From the NCBI RefSeq assembly GCF_028640845.1, contig NC_080542.1, positions 18,704,283 to 18,768,282 of the forward strand: a stretch of DNA of 64,000 nucleotides. Direction: 5' to 3'. Both the position numbers and the translations under genes were made by a program. Shown in pieces: positions 51,427 through 62,159 of this stretch; within the stretch, counting starts at the first letter, position 1, and every line of letters begins with the position of its first letter. This stretch comes from Ahaetulla prasina. Its lineage: Eukaryota > Chordata > Lepidosauria > Squamata > Colubridae. A model generated the notes under the pieces. It was not told the origin of the DNA and ran no database searches. It saw only the letters and a program-made list of their open reading frames with translations.

Positions 51427-51992
51427 ACAGGTAGTCCTCAACATACGACTACAATGGAGTTCAAAATTTATGTTGTTAAGTGAGAAATTTGTCAAGCGAG
51501 TTTTGCCCCACTTACGACTTTTCTTGCCACATTCATTAAGTGAATCACTGCTGTTGTTAAATTAATGACACGATTGTAAAGGGAATCTAAGTTTCCCCCA
51601 TTAATTTTACTTGTCAAAAGGTTGCAAATGGGGTTCACATGACCCAGGGACACTGCCACTTGTCATAAATGTGAGTCAGTAGCCAAGCATCTGAATTTTG
51701 ATCATGTGTCCATGGGGATACTGCAACAATCGTAACTTTGAAAAACAGTTATAAGTTATATTATATAAGTTAAATTGTACCCTATGACCATCATTTGTGT
51801 TGTAAATGTTGTACCTTGATAAAGGTATCTTTTCTTTTATGTACACTGAGAGCATATGCACCAAATTCCTTGTGTGTCCAATCACACTTGACCAATAAAA
51901 ATTTTATTCTAGTCTAAAAAAAAAAACCAGTACTTTTTTCAGTACTGTTGTAGGTTTGAACAGTTTCTAGATGAACTGTTGTAAGTTGAAGA
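51427..51992. mobile_element. MITE family A copy split by a LINE 3' end
   Basis: CAGGTAGTCCTCAACATACG (after TA) to GTAAGTTGAAGACTACC near 51990. The gap at about 51765-51925 is the LINE fragment listed next. Confidence 0.68.
51765..51925 (+). mobile_element. CR1-like LINE 3' end, plus strand
   Basis: CTTTTATGTACACTGAGAGC then CCAATCACACTTGACCAATA is the 3' UTR of the (AATAG)-seeding LINE, here ending AAAATTTTATTCTAG with only one or two TTCTA units. Confidence 0.75.
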
Positions 51993-52389
51993 CTACCTTT
52001 ATATCTAAGGGAGAAAGAAAAATTGAATGTGATGCTGAAATTTCAAATTCTTCATTTTGTAATAGTCTTAGGGTCAAAATAATTCAGCTAAACTCTTAGA
52101 GGAACTTGCTCACAAATGAAGTCCCCCTGAATGTGTGAAATGTACATCAGAGCAGACATATGCAAGATGACAGCATTAAACTGGGTTCTGACAACATGCT
52201 AGGCTTGGCCAAGTTGGGTAGTTTGTGGATCAGCAAAGAATGTGAACTCATCCCTTTCTTTGCAGATTTATGAGTAGCCGCTGCATTTGTAAAGCTGTTT
52301 TTAGGGTTTAGCATGACTTTGATCTCCACTCCCATATATTCTTCCTTTGGAATCAGCCCTTTTTCACCCAGAACAAAACTTTTCTGGAT

Positions 52390-52575
52390 TAATTAAGGGG
52401 CGTGCATAAGAGCACAAACGTGCCTACTGTTCCTGTCCTATTGTTTCCTTTCATTATATCCAATTAATATAGTTATTGCATACTTATGTTTATATATATG
52501 CTTATATGTTATATAGTTACTTTCATGCTTATGCTTATATATACTGTTGTGACAAAATATAAATAAAAATAATTG
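52390..52575 (+). mobile_element. LINE 3' tail (GGGCGTGCATAAGAGCAC type)
   Basis: AAACGTGCCTACTGTTCCTG and TATATACTGTTGTGACAAAA end in AAATATAAATAAAAATAA. No coding part remains. Confidence 0.7.
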
Positions 52576-53147
52576 GCAGGAGAGGGTGCTGTTCAACCAG
52601 TTATTTTGCTAAAATAACCGGTGGGACAGAGATTACTGGCAGGGACAAAGGCATCATTATGGCTGTACCCGGAGGGTTCCTGGGTTTCTGCATGTTTTGA
52701 AATACAATTGCAATCAAATCTGTCTCTGGCCCTGATAAGATTAAATGAGTCTCCTTATCAAAGAAGGAAACACAACTTTCTTTCTATTACCAAAATAGAA
52801 ACCAATTGGAATAGTGTTAATTAGCCAGCAGGCCTGTCATAAAATTGAATTCATTATTAAGTGTTAGAAGATCATTTAAATTTTAGATCTTTCCTAGTTG
52901 GCATAGGAAGGTATTCTTTGAGACATACCAGAAAACACATCCTGGTAACTCCTTCAGTAGAACAATCAGTGTAGGTCTGGGCGAAACTTCCCAAAGAAAA
53001 CCACCATGACAAAACTTGATTACAGTCATAGAGCAGAAAGCAGAGGGAAAATCAGCATAATGGCAATGTTGAAATAGTAAAACTATTTTTTACTATTTTA
53101 GTATTTTACTATATTATATTTTACTATTTTACTATTTTACTGTGGGC
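52576..53147. other. no recognised feature
   Basis: AT-rich sequence with a short TTTTACTA reiteration at 53080-53145. Confidence 0.4.
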
Positions 53148-53640
53148 GTGCATAAGCCCACAGATGGGACACAGTAGCTCAGTGGCTAAGACACTGAGCT
53201 TGTTAATCGAAAGGTCGGCAGTTCAGCGGTTCAAATCCAAAGTGCCGCAGAACAGGGTGAGCTCCCATTACTTGTCCCAGCTTCTGCCAACCTAGCAGTT
53301 CGAAAGCAGGTAAAAAATTCAAGTAGAAAAATAGGGACCACTTCCTATTCCGTGCGCCTTTGGCATTTAGGCATGCTGGCTACATGACCACAGAGATGTC
53401 TTTGGACAGCGCTGGCTCTTTGGCTTTGAAACGGAGATGAGCACCGCCCCCTAGAGTCGGAAATGACTAGCACATATGTGCGAGGGGAACCTTTACCTTT
53501 ATCTTTAAGTGCACCAGCATGCCTACCGTCCCTGTCCTAATGTTTTCTTTTATTCATACCCTCTACATGTGTTTATAATTATGTTTACACTTGTATCTGT
53601 CATAAAATACATGCTTGATGAAAATAAATAAATAAAATAA
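53148..53640 (+). mobile_element. LINE 3' tail split by a Sauria SINE
   Basis: GGGCGTGCATAAGCCCA stops at 53161 and the tail resumes at about 53509 with AGTGCACCAGCATGCCTACC, ending in (AATA)n at 53620-53640. Confidence 0.7.
53162..53508 (+). mobile_element. Sauria SINE
   Basis: GGGACACAGTAGCTCAGTGG (A box), GGTTCAAATCC (B box), CCTAGCAGTTCGAAAGCAGG, CTTTGAAACGGAGATGAGCA and GTGCGAGGGGAACCTTTACC follow the Sauria SINE in order. This SINE is diagnostic of squamates. Confidence 0.88.
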
Positions 53641-53644
53641 ATAA

Positions 53645-54303
53645 ATTACATATCATTAGAGAGCATAGTAAAAAAGCAGAGGCATCATCTTGCTGAAAAA
53701 GATCCGCATTGTCAAAGTTATGGTTTTCCCAATAGTAATGCATGGCTATGAGAGTTGACCATAAGGAAGGTTGAGCACCAAAGAACTGATGCATTCAAAT
53801 GGTGGTGCTGGAAAAGATTCTTGAGAGTCCCTTGGATTGCAAGGATATCAGATCAGTCAATCCTAAAGGAAACCCAACCCTGACCGTTCTTTGGAGCAGG
53901 GATCTCCAATCTTGGCAACTTTAAGCCTAGCGAATTTCAACTCCGAGAATTCTGGGATTTCAACTCCCAGAATTCTGGGAGTTGAAGTCCGCCAGGCTTA
54001 AAGTTGCCAAGGTTGGAGACAACTGCTTTGGAAGGATAGATACTGAAGCTGAAGCTCAAATAGTTTGGCCTCCTAATGAGACGAGAGGACTCATTGGAAA
54101 AGACCTTATTTTTGTGAAAGAGAGAAGGCAAAAGGGGAGGGGGAAGGCAAAGATGAGATGGTTAAATAGTGTCATCCACGCGATGAACATGAATTTGGGC
54201 AAAGTCTGTGAGACAATGGGGGACAGGGGGACCTGGCCTGCTATGGCTCATGGGGTCTTGAAGAGTGGGACGCGACTTAGTGACTGAACAACAGCAACAA
54301 CAA
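53645..54303 (+). mobile_element. BovB LINE 3' end, split by a MITE
   Basis: GAAAAAGATCCGCATTGTCA, GGTGCTGGAAAAGATTCTTG and, after the MITE, ATGGCTCATGGGGTCTTGAA then GAGTGGGACGCGACTTAGTG form the BovB terminus, ending ACTGAACAACAGCAACAACA. Stops occur throughout. Confidence 0.82.
53897..54025. mobile_element. palindromic MITE family C, nested
   Basis: CAGGGATCTCCAATCTTGGC to CAAGGTTGGAGACAACTG, flanked by CTTTGGAG (53889-53896) and CTTTGGAA (54026-54033). The core repeats CCCAGAATTCTGGGA. Confidence 0.87.
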
Positions 54304-54892
54304 TCACATTCACAACATGTCATTTATCATTGCTCCCATTTGGATTATTTGATCTTTCTTGTCCCATAAAATTAACATTTCTACAGCACATTGTAAAGCA
54401 CCTACGGGAATCTCCGAGTTATATTTTTTTTAAAAAGGATGGGCTTAGATCACATAGCTGTGGCTGCAATCTTGACTCTTTTGACCTTCCCAAGGACATC
54501 CTTCTGAATGGCTATCCTTATTTCTGCAGGCTAGAAGAGTCCACGATAAAATTATACCTATTATTGTTGAGGGATTGAGAGATTCTCAAATGCCAAGAGG
54601 GGAGATTTTCATAAAGGGAAATGACTTGGATCAGAAGCTTGGATTTTCTTTTATGCTTTTATTACCCATAAATCGTATCCATAAAACACAGTAAGAATTT
54701 GATAGTGTTAGTGTTACTTATTTTATATGGTTTTGGCCTCGTCTAAAATGATGAAACTAATTGCTAAGTAAAGAAACAATAGAAATAGTTTCAATATTTC
54801 ACTTTTGTTTCCTGGTTAAACCGCTTCCCAGAACTTTTTCCAATGTAACAACATAATGAAATAATTTTCCCCAAGAAGCCAAAGATAAAGGT
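54304..54892. other. no recognised feature
   Basis: AT-rich, without repeat ends or exon signals I can support. Confidence 0.4.
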
Positions 54893-55258
54893 ATCCTCCA
54901 CTTGCAACCGTTACTTAGAGTGACTATTTGAAATTACAATGGTACTGAAAAAAGTGAATTAAGACCATTTTTCACGCGGACTGTTACAGCAAATCCATAT
55001 TCACATATCAAAATTCAGGTGCTTGGCAACTGGCATGTCATATGATACCATTTGTAACCTTCCTAGCTGTCTTCTGACAAGTAAAGTCAATGGGGGAAAC
55101 CAGATCCACTGGTGACTACATGATTCATTTAACAGTCGCTGTGATTCACTTGTGGCAAAAAAGGTCATAAAATGAGGCACAACTCACTTAACAACTTCCT
55201 TGTGTAGCAACAGAAATTTCGGGGTCAATTTTAGTTGAAAACAGAGGACGACCTCTAT
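54893..55258. mobile_element. MITE family A copy
   Basis: ATCCTCCACTTGCAACCG at the left and AAAACAGAGGACGACCT at the right are diverged ends; the interior GTAAAGTCAATGGGGGAAAC phrase is well kept. Confidence 0.6.
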
Positions 55259-55659
55259 ATCTAATTCCTCATTTGGGGATAAACTTTTTAAAAAAAACAA
55301 CTGGCTGAATACAATATTACCAAGATCTCCAGTTATCTGCTTCAGGCCGTTCAAACTTAATTGCTTTGGAATATGTCACTCAGATAGTCTCTCGGAAACA
55401 ACAGAGAAATAGGGATTTTGAATGTTCCCTGGAGAATGAGATCAAAAGTGCTACCAAGACAATCCATATGATGTGTTCCTTTCTTGTGGAGTGACATTGG
55501 CAGCTTTAGATTCAGGCCTGAAGCCCCACTGAGATTGCCCTGGGTCTCCAAGTGGACTGCTTGGTATTATCCAAGATTTGACATATATAAATGTCCCAAG
55601 CATGTATCTTGATCATCCTTGATCTTCTTCCAAAGTACCACCACTCATGCTAACAGTAT

Positions 55660-56260
55660 AGATTAACAGATTTGGAAGGGACCTTATAGGTCAACTAGTT
55701 CAGGCCCCTACCCAAGCAGGAGACCCTATACCATTTCTGACAGATGGCAGTCCAATCTCTTTTTGAAAGCCTTCAGATGAAGCTTCACAACTTCTGAAGG
55801 CAACTTCTATTCCATTGGTTGATTGTTCTCACTGTCAGAAAATTTCTCCTTATTTCCAGGTTGAATCTCTCCTTGATCAGTTTTTTTTAATTTGAATTTA
55901 TATCCCGCCCTTCTCCGAAGACTCAGGGCGGCTTACATTGTGTTAAGCAATACTCTCATCCATTTGTATATTATATACAAAGTCAACTTTTATTGCCCCC
56001 AGCAATCTGGGTCCTCATTTTACCTACTTTATAAAGGATGGAAGGCTGAGTCAACCTTGGGCCTGGTGGGACTTGAACTTGCAGTAATTGCAAGCAGCTG
56101 TGTTAATAACAGACTGCATTAGTCTGTTGAGCCACCAGAGGCCCTATCCATTTATTTCTAATTTAGTTTCTATCCATTATTCCTTGTCTGGCCTTCAGGT
56201 GCTTTGGAAAATCGCTTGACCCCCTCCTGTCTGAAGCTCCTTAAGGCAGCCTGAGATTTG
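55660..56260 (-). mobile_element. CR1 LINE 3' end split by a SINE
   Basis: GATTTGGAAGGGACCTTATA to CTTGATCAGTTT (55880), then resumption at about 56145 with CTATCCATTATTCCTTGTCT and CCTTCAGGTGCTTTGGAAAA. An older, more diverged CR1 than that at 37345. Confidence 0.72.
55884..56142 (-). mobile_element. tRNA-derived SINE, minus strand, nested
   Basis: On the minus strand GGGCCTCTGGTGGCTCAACA (A box) and GTTCAAGTCCCACCAGGCCC (B box) begin it, AAAATGAGGACCCAGATTGC lies in the middle, and the 3' part ends GCCCTGAGTCTTCGGAGAAG, a phrase shared with the L2-type LINE at 50222, suggesting an L2-derived tail. Confidence 0.75.
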
Positions 56261-56286
56261 TATATTTGTTTATTTATTTGCTTGTA

Positions 56287-56655
56287 CAGGTAGTCCTCGA
56301 TTTACAACAGTTCATTTTAGTGGCCGTTCAAAGTTACAACGGCACTGAAAAAAGAGATTAATGACCGTTCTTCACAGTTACAACCTTTGCAGCATGCCCA
56401 TGATCATGTGATCAAAATTCAGATGCTTGGCAACTGTTTCATGCGTACGACCTTTGCAGTATCCTGGGGTCGTGTGATCCTCTTTTGAGACCCTCTGACC
56501 AGCAAAGTCAATGGGGAAGCCAAATTCACTTAACAATTGTGACAACTGTGGCAAGAAAAGTCGTAAAATGGGGCAAAACTAGCTTAATAAATCTCTCATT
56601 TAGCAATGTAAATGTTGGGCTCAATTGTGGTCATAACTCAAGAACTATTTGTACT
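56287..56655. mobile_element. MITE family A copy, full length
   Basis: CAGGTAGTCCTCGATTTAC (after TA) to CATAACTCAAGAACTATTTG (before TA). 56656-56924 shows nothing recognisable. Confidence 0.72.
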
Positions 56656-56924
56656 CCAATGGACTTGGTGAACAGGTGGCCAAGGGAAAAAAACCATGTG
56701 ATATAAGGACTTGCAGATGGGTGGACTCCTTCTGTGCTTCCATTCATATTTCAAGCCTCAAATGTGAAGTGCTGCCTAGCAGGATGGCTGAATTCTTCAT
56801 GTTTTAATGCAATTAAATTAAATTTAAATTAAAGAATTCATTTCTTAGAACTGTTCTCCCAGGGTCAGTCTATCTGCTCTATTATATAGCAAAATGTTTG
56901 CAGCTCTCATTTAGTGTCTATGTT

Positions 56925-59020
56925 TTTTGTTTTTTGTTTGTCACAACAATATACACAAGCATCAACATAAAACAATAACACATCACACAAGCATATATAT
57001 GAGCAAAAGTATGCAACAACTATATCAATCTGATACAATGAAAGGAAACAATAGGACAGGAATGGTAGGCACTTTTGTGCTCTTATGCACACCCCTTATA
57101 GTCCTCTTACGAATGGGGTGAGGTCAATAGTACACAGTTTTTGGTTAAGCTTTGAGGATTTTGAGAAGAGACCACAGAGTCAGGTAGTGTGTTCCAAGCG
57201 TTAACAACTCTGTTACAAAAGTCATATTTTCTGCAATCAAGATTGAAGTGGTTAACATTAAGTTTAAATCTATTGTTTGCTCTTGTATTATTGTGATTGA
57301 AGCTGAAGTAGTCTTTAACAGGAAGGACATTGCAATAGATGATTCTATGTGTTAAACACAGGTCTTGTCGGAGTTGGTGGAGTTCTAAATTTTCTAATCC
57401 CAGGATTTCAAGTCTGGTGGTATAAGGTATTTTGCTGTTTTCAGAGGAGCAGAGACTTCTTGTAAAATATTTCTGGACGCATTCAATTGTATAGAATAGA
57501 ATAGAATAGAATAGAATAGAATAGAATAGAATAGAATAGAATAGAATAGAATAGAATAGAACAGAACAGAATAGAACAGAACAGAATAGAATAGAATTTA
57601 TTGACCAAGTGTGATTGGACACACAAGGAATTTGTTTTGGTGCATATGCTCTCAGTGTACATAAAAGAAAAAGAAAGAAAAAAAACCTTCATCAAAGGTA
57701 CAACATTTACAACACAAATGATGGTCATAGGTTGCAATTTAATCCTTAATGATAGCAACAAAAAGTTACAGTCATATAGTCATAAGTGGAAAGAGATTGG
57801 TGATGAAAACAATGAGAAGATTAATAGTAGTTGGCAGTGTTGAGGGAATTAACTGTTCTTGTGTCTAGTTGTTCTGGTGTGCAATGCTCTAAAGCATCGT
57901 TTTGATGGTAGGAGTTGAAACAGTTTATGTCCAGGATGTGAGGGGTCTGTAAATATTTTCACGGCCCTCTTCTTGATTCTTGCAGTATACAGTTCCTCAA
58001 TGGAAGGCAGGTTGGTAGCAATTATTTTTTGTTTTTTTGCAGTTCTAATTATCCTCTGAAGTCTGTGTCTTTCTTGTTGGGTTGCAGAACCAAACCAGAC
58101 AGTTATAGAGGTGCAAATGACAGACTCAATAATTCCACTGTAGAATTGGATCAGTAGCTCCTTGGGCAGTTTGAACTTTCTGAGTTGGCGCAGAAAGAAC
58201 AGTCTTTGTTGTCCTTTTTTGATGATGTTTTTGATGTTAATTGTCCATTTTAGATCTTGCGATATGATAGAACCTAGAAATTTGAAGGTTTCTACTGTTG
58301 ATACTGTGTTGTCAAGTATTGTGAGAGGTGGAAGTATGGAAGGGTTTCTCCTAACGTCTACCACCATTTCTACAGTTTTGAGTGTGTTCAGTTCCAGATT
58401 GTTACGGTCGCACCGCAAGGCTAGTCGTTTGACCTCACGTCTATATGCGGATTAGTCATTGTTTCGAATGAGACCAATCACTGTTGTGTCATCTGCGAAC
58501 TTCAGTAGTTTCACAGATGGATCGTTGGAGATGCAGTCATTGGTATACAGACAGAAAAGAAGTGGGGAGAGCACACAGCCTTGGGGGGGCCCTGTGCTAA
58601 TTGTACAATGTCAATTGTACAATTGTATTCATGTCAGAGATGTGGTATGGGTTCCAGACAGGTGGGCTGTATTCAAAAATAGGTCTAGCAAATATTTTGT
58701 ATGCTCTGGTTAGTAGTGTAGAGTTTTTGGAAAAGAAGCTACGCAAAATTAGGTTTACAACTCTTAGAGCCTTTTTTGCTATATAGTTGCAGTGGGCTTT
58801 GGCACTTAGATCATTTGATAGGAAAACTCCAAGGTCTTTAACAGGGTGGGGGTCATCTGTAAGGTAATGTCCATCAAGTTTGTATTTAGTGTTTGGGTTC
58901 TTTTTTCCAATATGTAAGACTGAGCATTTGCTGGTTGAGATTTGGAGTTGCCAAGTTTTAGACCAATCAAATACAAAGTCAAGGTCTTTTTGAAGGGTAG
59001 TAGTATTGTTGGTCTCAACC
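56925..59020 (-). mobile_element. L2/CR1-group LINE, split by a second LINE
   Basis: Upper piece 59020-58597 reads FDWSKTWQLQISTSKCSVLH, then TDDPHPVKDLGVFLSND and RPIFEYSPPVWNPYH. Lower piece 57485-57107 reads CVQKYFTRSLCSSE, then YTTRLEILGLENLELHQLRQ and CNRVVNAWNTLPDSVVSSQN. The 3' UTR carries GGGTGTGCATAAGAGCACAA and ends near 56925 in an A-rich tail. The pieces are collinear pol sequence, so the GTGCATAAGAGCAC tails at 30385, 52390 and 53148 belong to this family. Confidence 0.8.
57490..58595 (-). mobile_element. CR1-like LINE with (AATAG)n tail, nested
   Basis: (TAGAA)n with interspersed ACAGA at 57493-57597 abuts GTCCAATCACACTTGGTCAA (minus strand). Pol extends further 5' than in the other copies: [20 protein letters not shown] and, beyond it, an ADDTTVIG-type RT segment near 58480. 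The Val-Asp-Phe of other copies is VDV here. Confidence 0.83.
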
Positions 59021-59125
59021 ATGGGAATTTGAAGATACGTGGACTTCAGCTCCCAGAATTCTCCATCCTGGGAAATTCTGGGAGTTGAAGTCCACACATC
59101 TTCAAGTTGCCTAGATTGAGAAACA
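59020..59125. mobile_element. palindromic MITE family C copy
   Basis: CATGGGAATTTGAAGATACG to ACACATCTTCAAGTTGCCTA with the central CCCAGAATTCTCCATCCTGG hairpin. Confidence 0.65.
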
Positions 59126-59950
59126 CGTCTATACAATGAGTGAAATATGGGATGACCATGATGCCTAGGCTCACACTCCATCATTGAACAGATTCACGGA
59201 TGACACGCGGCATAAGGAATTACTTGATTTATTTATTTTGGCTTTATTTCGCTGTGTGAAACCCAATTTAAAGCAGTTTGGCATGAGTAAGCAGGGCTTG
59301 GCATGACAGATGAACTACATATAAACATTTTGTGGCATTTCAAAGGCATTTGAATTTATTAGGGCATAAAATTCTACATTCCTGCATCTAATGAAATGGG
59401 CTGCAATCTAGGAAAACCTCCTGCCATTAAAATATGTTGTTTTTAAAAACTTAAATGGCTTTTTGTGGTCCCTTTTCCCTTTGTGGTAACTTGCTGAAAG
59501 TTATTGATTAAGATTTGCAATTTTATCTTGTTTTCATATAGATTCATTGGTCCAATCCCTTTAGCAATGTGGCTGAAAGGCAGGATGTGAGTACAATATA
59601 AAAAGGTAGTTTTATTATCAGCTCTACTGAGTTCAGTTAAGGTGACCGCACAGACACATTAAGATAATATTCTGCGCAAGAATTTATTTTTTTTATGACT
59701 TCCCGGTGTCCCATGACTTCTTGGTGTTTTCCCATCCAAGTTTAAACCACCCAGCTTATCTTTTTTTTCTGCAGTTTCCGTTTCTATTTTTAGCATTGGG
59801 AAAACAGATAAAAGTATGCTAACACAAGAGACAAAAATATATTACCACCTTTTTTTTTAATTCTCCCCAACCCAAAACAATTCAATTTATTTAAAAGTCT
59901 AACTTTTTCCCCCTAAGAAAAAATATTTGTTGTCATAGTTTTGAAAGAAT
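59126..59950. other. no recognised feature
   Basis: AT-rich intergenic or intronic sequence without exon signals I can support. Confidence 0.4.
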
Positions 59951-59957
59951 ATTGTAA

Positions 59958-60729
59958 ATTCTTCTTCTTTCTTTCTTTTTCTTCTTCTTTTCCTTCTTCT
60001 TCTGCTGCTGCTGCACCTTCTATGTCTTCTTCTACATTGGGGTGGTCAACCTTTTTAAACCTACCACCCACTTTTGTATCTCTGTTAGTAGTAAAATTTT
60101 CTAACCGCCCACCAGTTCCACAGTAATGTGTCATGTATCGTTGTCTGTGCATGCCTCTCTCACATCACGGATTGGGTTTGGGGGGGGGGGGCGCCGGCTA
60201 CCAGCTCTGCTTGTCTGTTACAGCTGGGTGGTGTGGGGGGAGATGCGAGAGCTATTCTGGGACGAGCCTCTTTTATTTGCGGTCACACTATAGCACCATT
60301 TAGTTTCACTTATGTAACATGAACTAAACTTATGCACGGGTGATACAAATAGTATATTTTCAGAAATTTAAATTGTCACAGGAATTTTATGAAAACCTAA
60401 TGAAAATGTTTTTAAATAATGCTATGAATTTTTTTTAAAAAGTCAATTAAATTTTAAAAAAGGAAAGTGCTTTAGTATTAGACAAAACCCCTACCGCCCA
60501 TCATGAAAGCTGAAACGCCACTAGTGGGCAGTAGGGACCAGGTTGACTACCACTGTTCTACATCTTCTATGTCTTCTACATTTTCTTCTACTACTTCTAC
60601 GGCTTCTTCTAATCTACGTCTTCTTCTTTTTCTACAACTTTGTCTTCTTCTACCCCTTCTACCAGTTTTACTCCTCTTCCTCCTCCTCCTTCTCTCCTTC
60701 TTCTTTTCCTTCTCTGTCTCATTCTCTGA
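59958..60729. repeat. (CTT)n-type trinucleotide tract split by a hAT element
   Basis: TTC/TCT-rich units at 59958-60037 continue at 60556-60729 after the insertion. Frames through it are Ser/Leu/Phe artefacts. Confidence 0.8.
60038..60555. mobile_element. hAT MITE, 518 bp, perfect duplication
   Basis: TGGGGTGGTCAACC and GGTTGACTACCACTG are inverted ends; TTCTACAT flanks both sides (60030-60037, 60556-60563). Subterminal ACCGCCCA-type phrases (CCGCCCACCAGTTCC, CTACCGCCCATCATG) occur near both ends. Confidence 0.88.
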
Positions 60730-61078
60730 ATTCTCTTAAATCCACAGTCATTTTCTGTTCACTAAAGACAATACAGTCTCTTCTTTGTAGTCCCACAATT
60801 TTGGAGCCTCCCAGAGCTTTTTATGGGGGGTGGATGGCACCCTATTTAGGGAAGGCCTTTCCCCGAGAGATGCTGAACAGGTGCTCATAGGAGCGTCATT
60901 TCACCCCGTTGCAAAAACTTGTCTGTATTTTCCTCGGGCGCCTAAATGGGCTTTTCATTATATTTCAGTCACGTTATTCCCGTTTTCAAAAACGGGGAAA
61001 CCTTATCCCCGTTTTCAAAGAAGGCTGCAGCTGCTTTCTCGTTTATGCGCTGCTTTTTATTCGATCCCATCCTTTGCA

Positions 61079-61080
<2 letters not shown>

Positions 61081-61126
<46 letters not shown>
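61081..61126. repeat. (TC)n microsatellite
   Basis: About 22 TC units in a row. Confidence 0.95.
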
Positions 61127-61344
61127 AAGAATGCGTTCCTGGAAACCTCGCAGAAAACTTGGACTTGAGGGGGGGAATACGTGTTAATTTTTTAACCATA
61201 AATAAACTATTTCCCTTTCTTTCCTGGGAAAAAAGATGAAGCTGTCCCACCTGCCACTTATTTCCTTCCTAGATCTATCCAGGGCGCCCTTTTCCCATTG
61301 GCTAAGCAAGCCGCACATTCCTGCCCAAGCAGGTGCCTGTGTAG

Positions 61345-61395
61345 GTGAGGGTGAGGTGAGGGTGAGGGTGGCGGGGGATGGGTGGGGGAGAGAAG
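61345..61395 (+). promoter_or_regulatory. G-quadruplex-prone tract at CpG island edge
   Basis: GGGTGAGGTGAGGGTGAGGG then GTGGCGGGGG and GGGTGGGGG offer at least four G runs of three or more at short spacing. Confidence 0.5.
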
Positions 61396-61489
61396 AGATG
61401 AAAGGGCAGCCGCTGGTGCGGACCCAGCAGGAGACAGGCTGTTAGGTGACCTCAGCCTGTTGGAATCCTCAGTCCCGGGCCACTGGACA

Positions 61490-62060
61490 GGGGGCGTGGT
61501 CAGCGGCTAATAAAAGGCCCGGCGAGAACTAGGCGAGCCACAAAGTGGCGGGAATCGGCGCCGGGGAGGGTCGCAGGATGGAAGTGCTGTCAGGTACGGC
61601 AAAAGTCCGCAAAAAATGAATGTGGGGGAGGGGAGGGGAGAGAAGAGCGAGGAGAAGCACGCCCTTTCCCAAAGTTTTCCTCGGAGTCTCCAAGTTTCCT
61701 TCCACGAAGCGGGATGGGACGCGGGGTGGTGGTGGTGGGAAGTTCGTTTAAAAAGGATTCGAAACCAACCTTGCGTTTACCCATCGCTGTTTGCGCGGTT
61801 CTGGAACGCTTCCATTTCGTGCCCAGCGGGGGTGGCAGCTCGTTTAACAAAGTCACGAGGAAGGAACGTCTCCAAGGGCATCGCGAGTGTCCCACCAGCT
61901 GCCACCGACGCCGGCTCGGCGCGATCCCAAAGGCTCGGGTTGCGCTGCGAAGGTGGAATCGAAGCGGGCTGGGGAGCAGCGGAGGGCAGATGGGTCCTTC
62001 AGGCAAAGTTTTCTCCCAATCGGCCGCTTTCGTTCCCTGTTCGGCTGGCAGGCTGAAGAG
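61490..62060. promoter_or_regulatory. CpG island with core-promoter-like motifs
   Basis: CpG density is high from about 61490 to 62060. An inverted CCAAT box (CCCATTGGCT) lies at 61292, and AATAAAAGG at 61508-61516 could act as a TATA-like box for a plus-strand start near 61540. The island lies upstream of the BCL7C ATG (minus strand), so it could serve that gene, a plus-strand gene, or both. Confidence 0.65.
61579..61594 (+). CDS. candidate short first coding exon of an unknown plus-strand gene
   Basis: GCAGGATGGAAGTGCTGTCAG|GTACGG places an ATG about 65 bases after a TATA-like box, encoding MEVLS and one further base before a possible donor GTACGG. No downstream exon is identifiable in the remaining 2.4 kb, so this is only a candidate; the ATG context is adequate and the donor is weak at +4. 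Confidence 0.3.
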
Positions 62061-62114
62061 AAAAGCCAAAGGGGATTGATTGATCGATCGATCGATCATG
62101 CCCGCCCACCTTAC

Positions 62115-62150
62115 CAAGGCGGCGATTTTTGGGGTGAAAAATGACTGGAG
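62115..62150 (-). other. candidate minus-strand splice donor, possible BCL7C leader exon end
   Basis: On the minus strand CGCCGCCTTG|GTAAGGTGGG is a plausible donor at the upper edge of the CpG island. If used, an untranslated exon ending at 62115 could splice to the acceptor before the BCL7C ATG 16 kb away. Speculative. Confidence 0.25.
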
Positions 62151-62159
62151 ACTGCATTG

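Noticed and set aside
53162..53240. tRNA-like A and B boxes suggesting a tRNA gene
   Set aside because: Followed by the Sauria SINE body; no cloverleaf with paired acceptor stem can be drawn. The same holds for the SINEs at 10791, 14003, 26951 and 48187.
61579..61594. Naming the candidate MEVLS exon as a known neighbour of BCL7C such as CTF1
   Set aside because: The peptide is too short and does not match the N-terminus I know for that gene; left unnamed.
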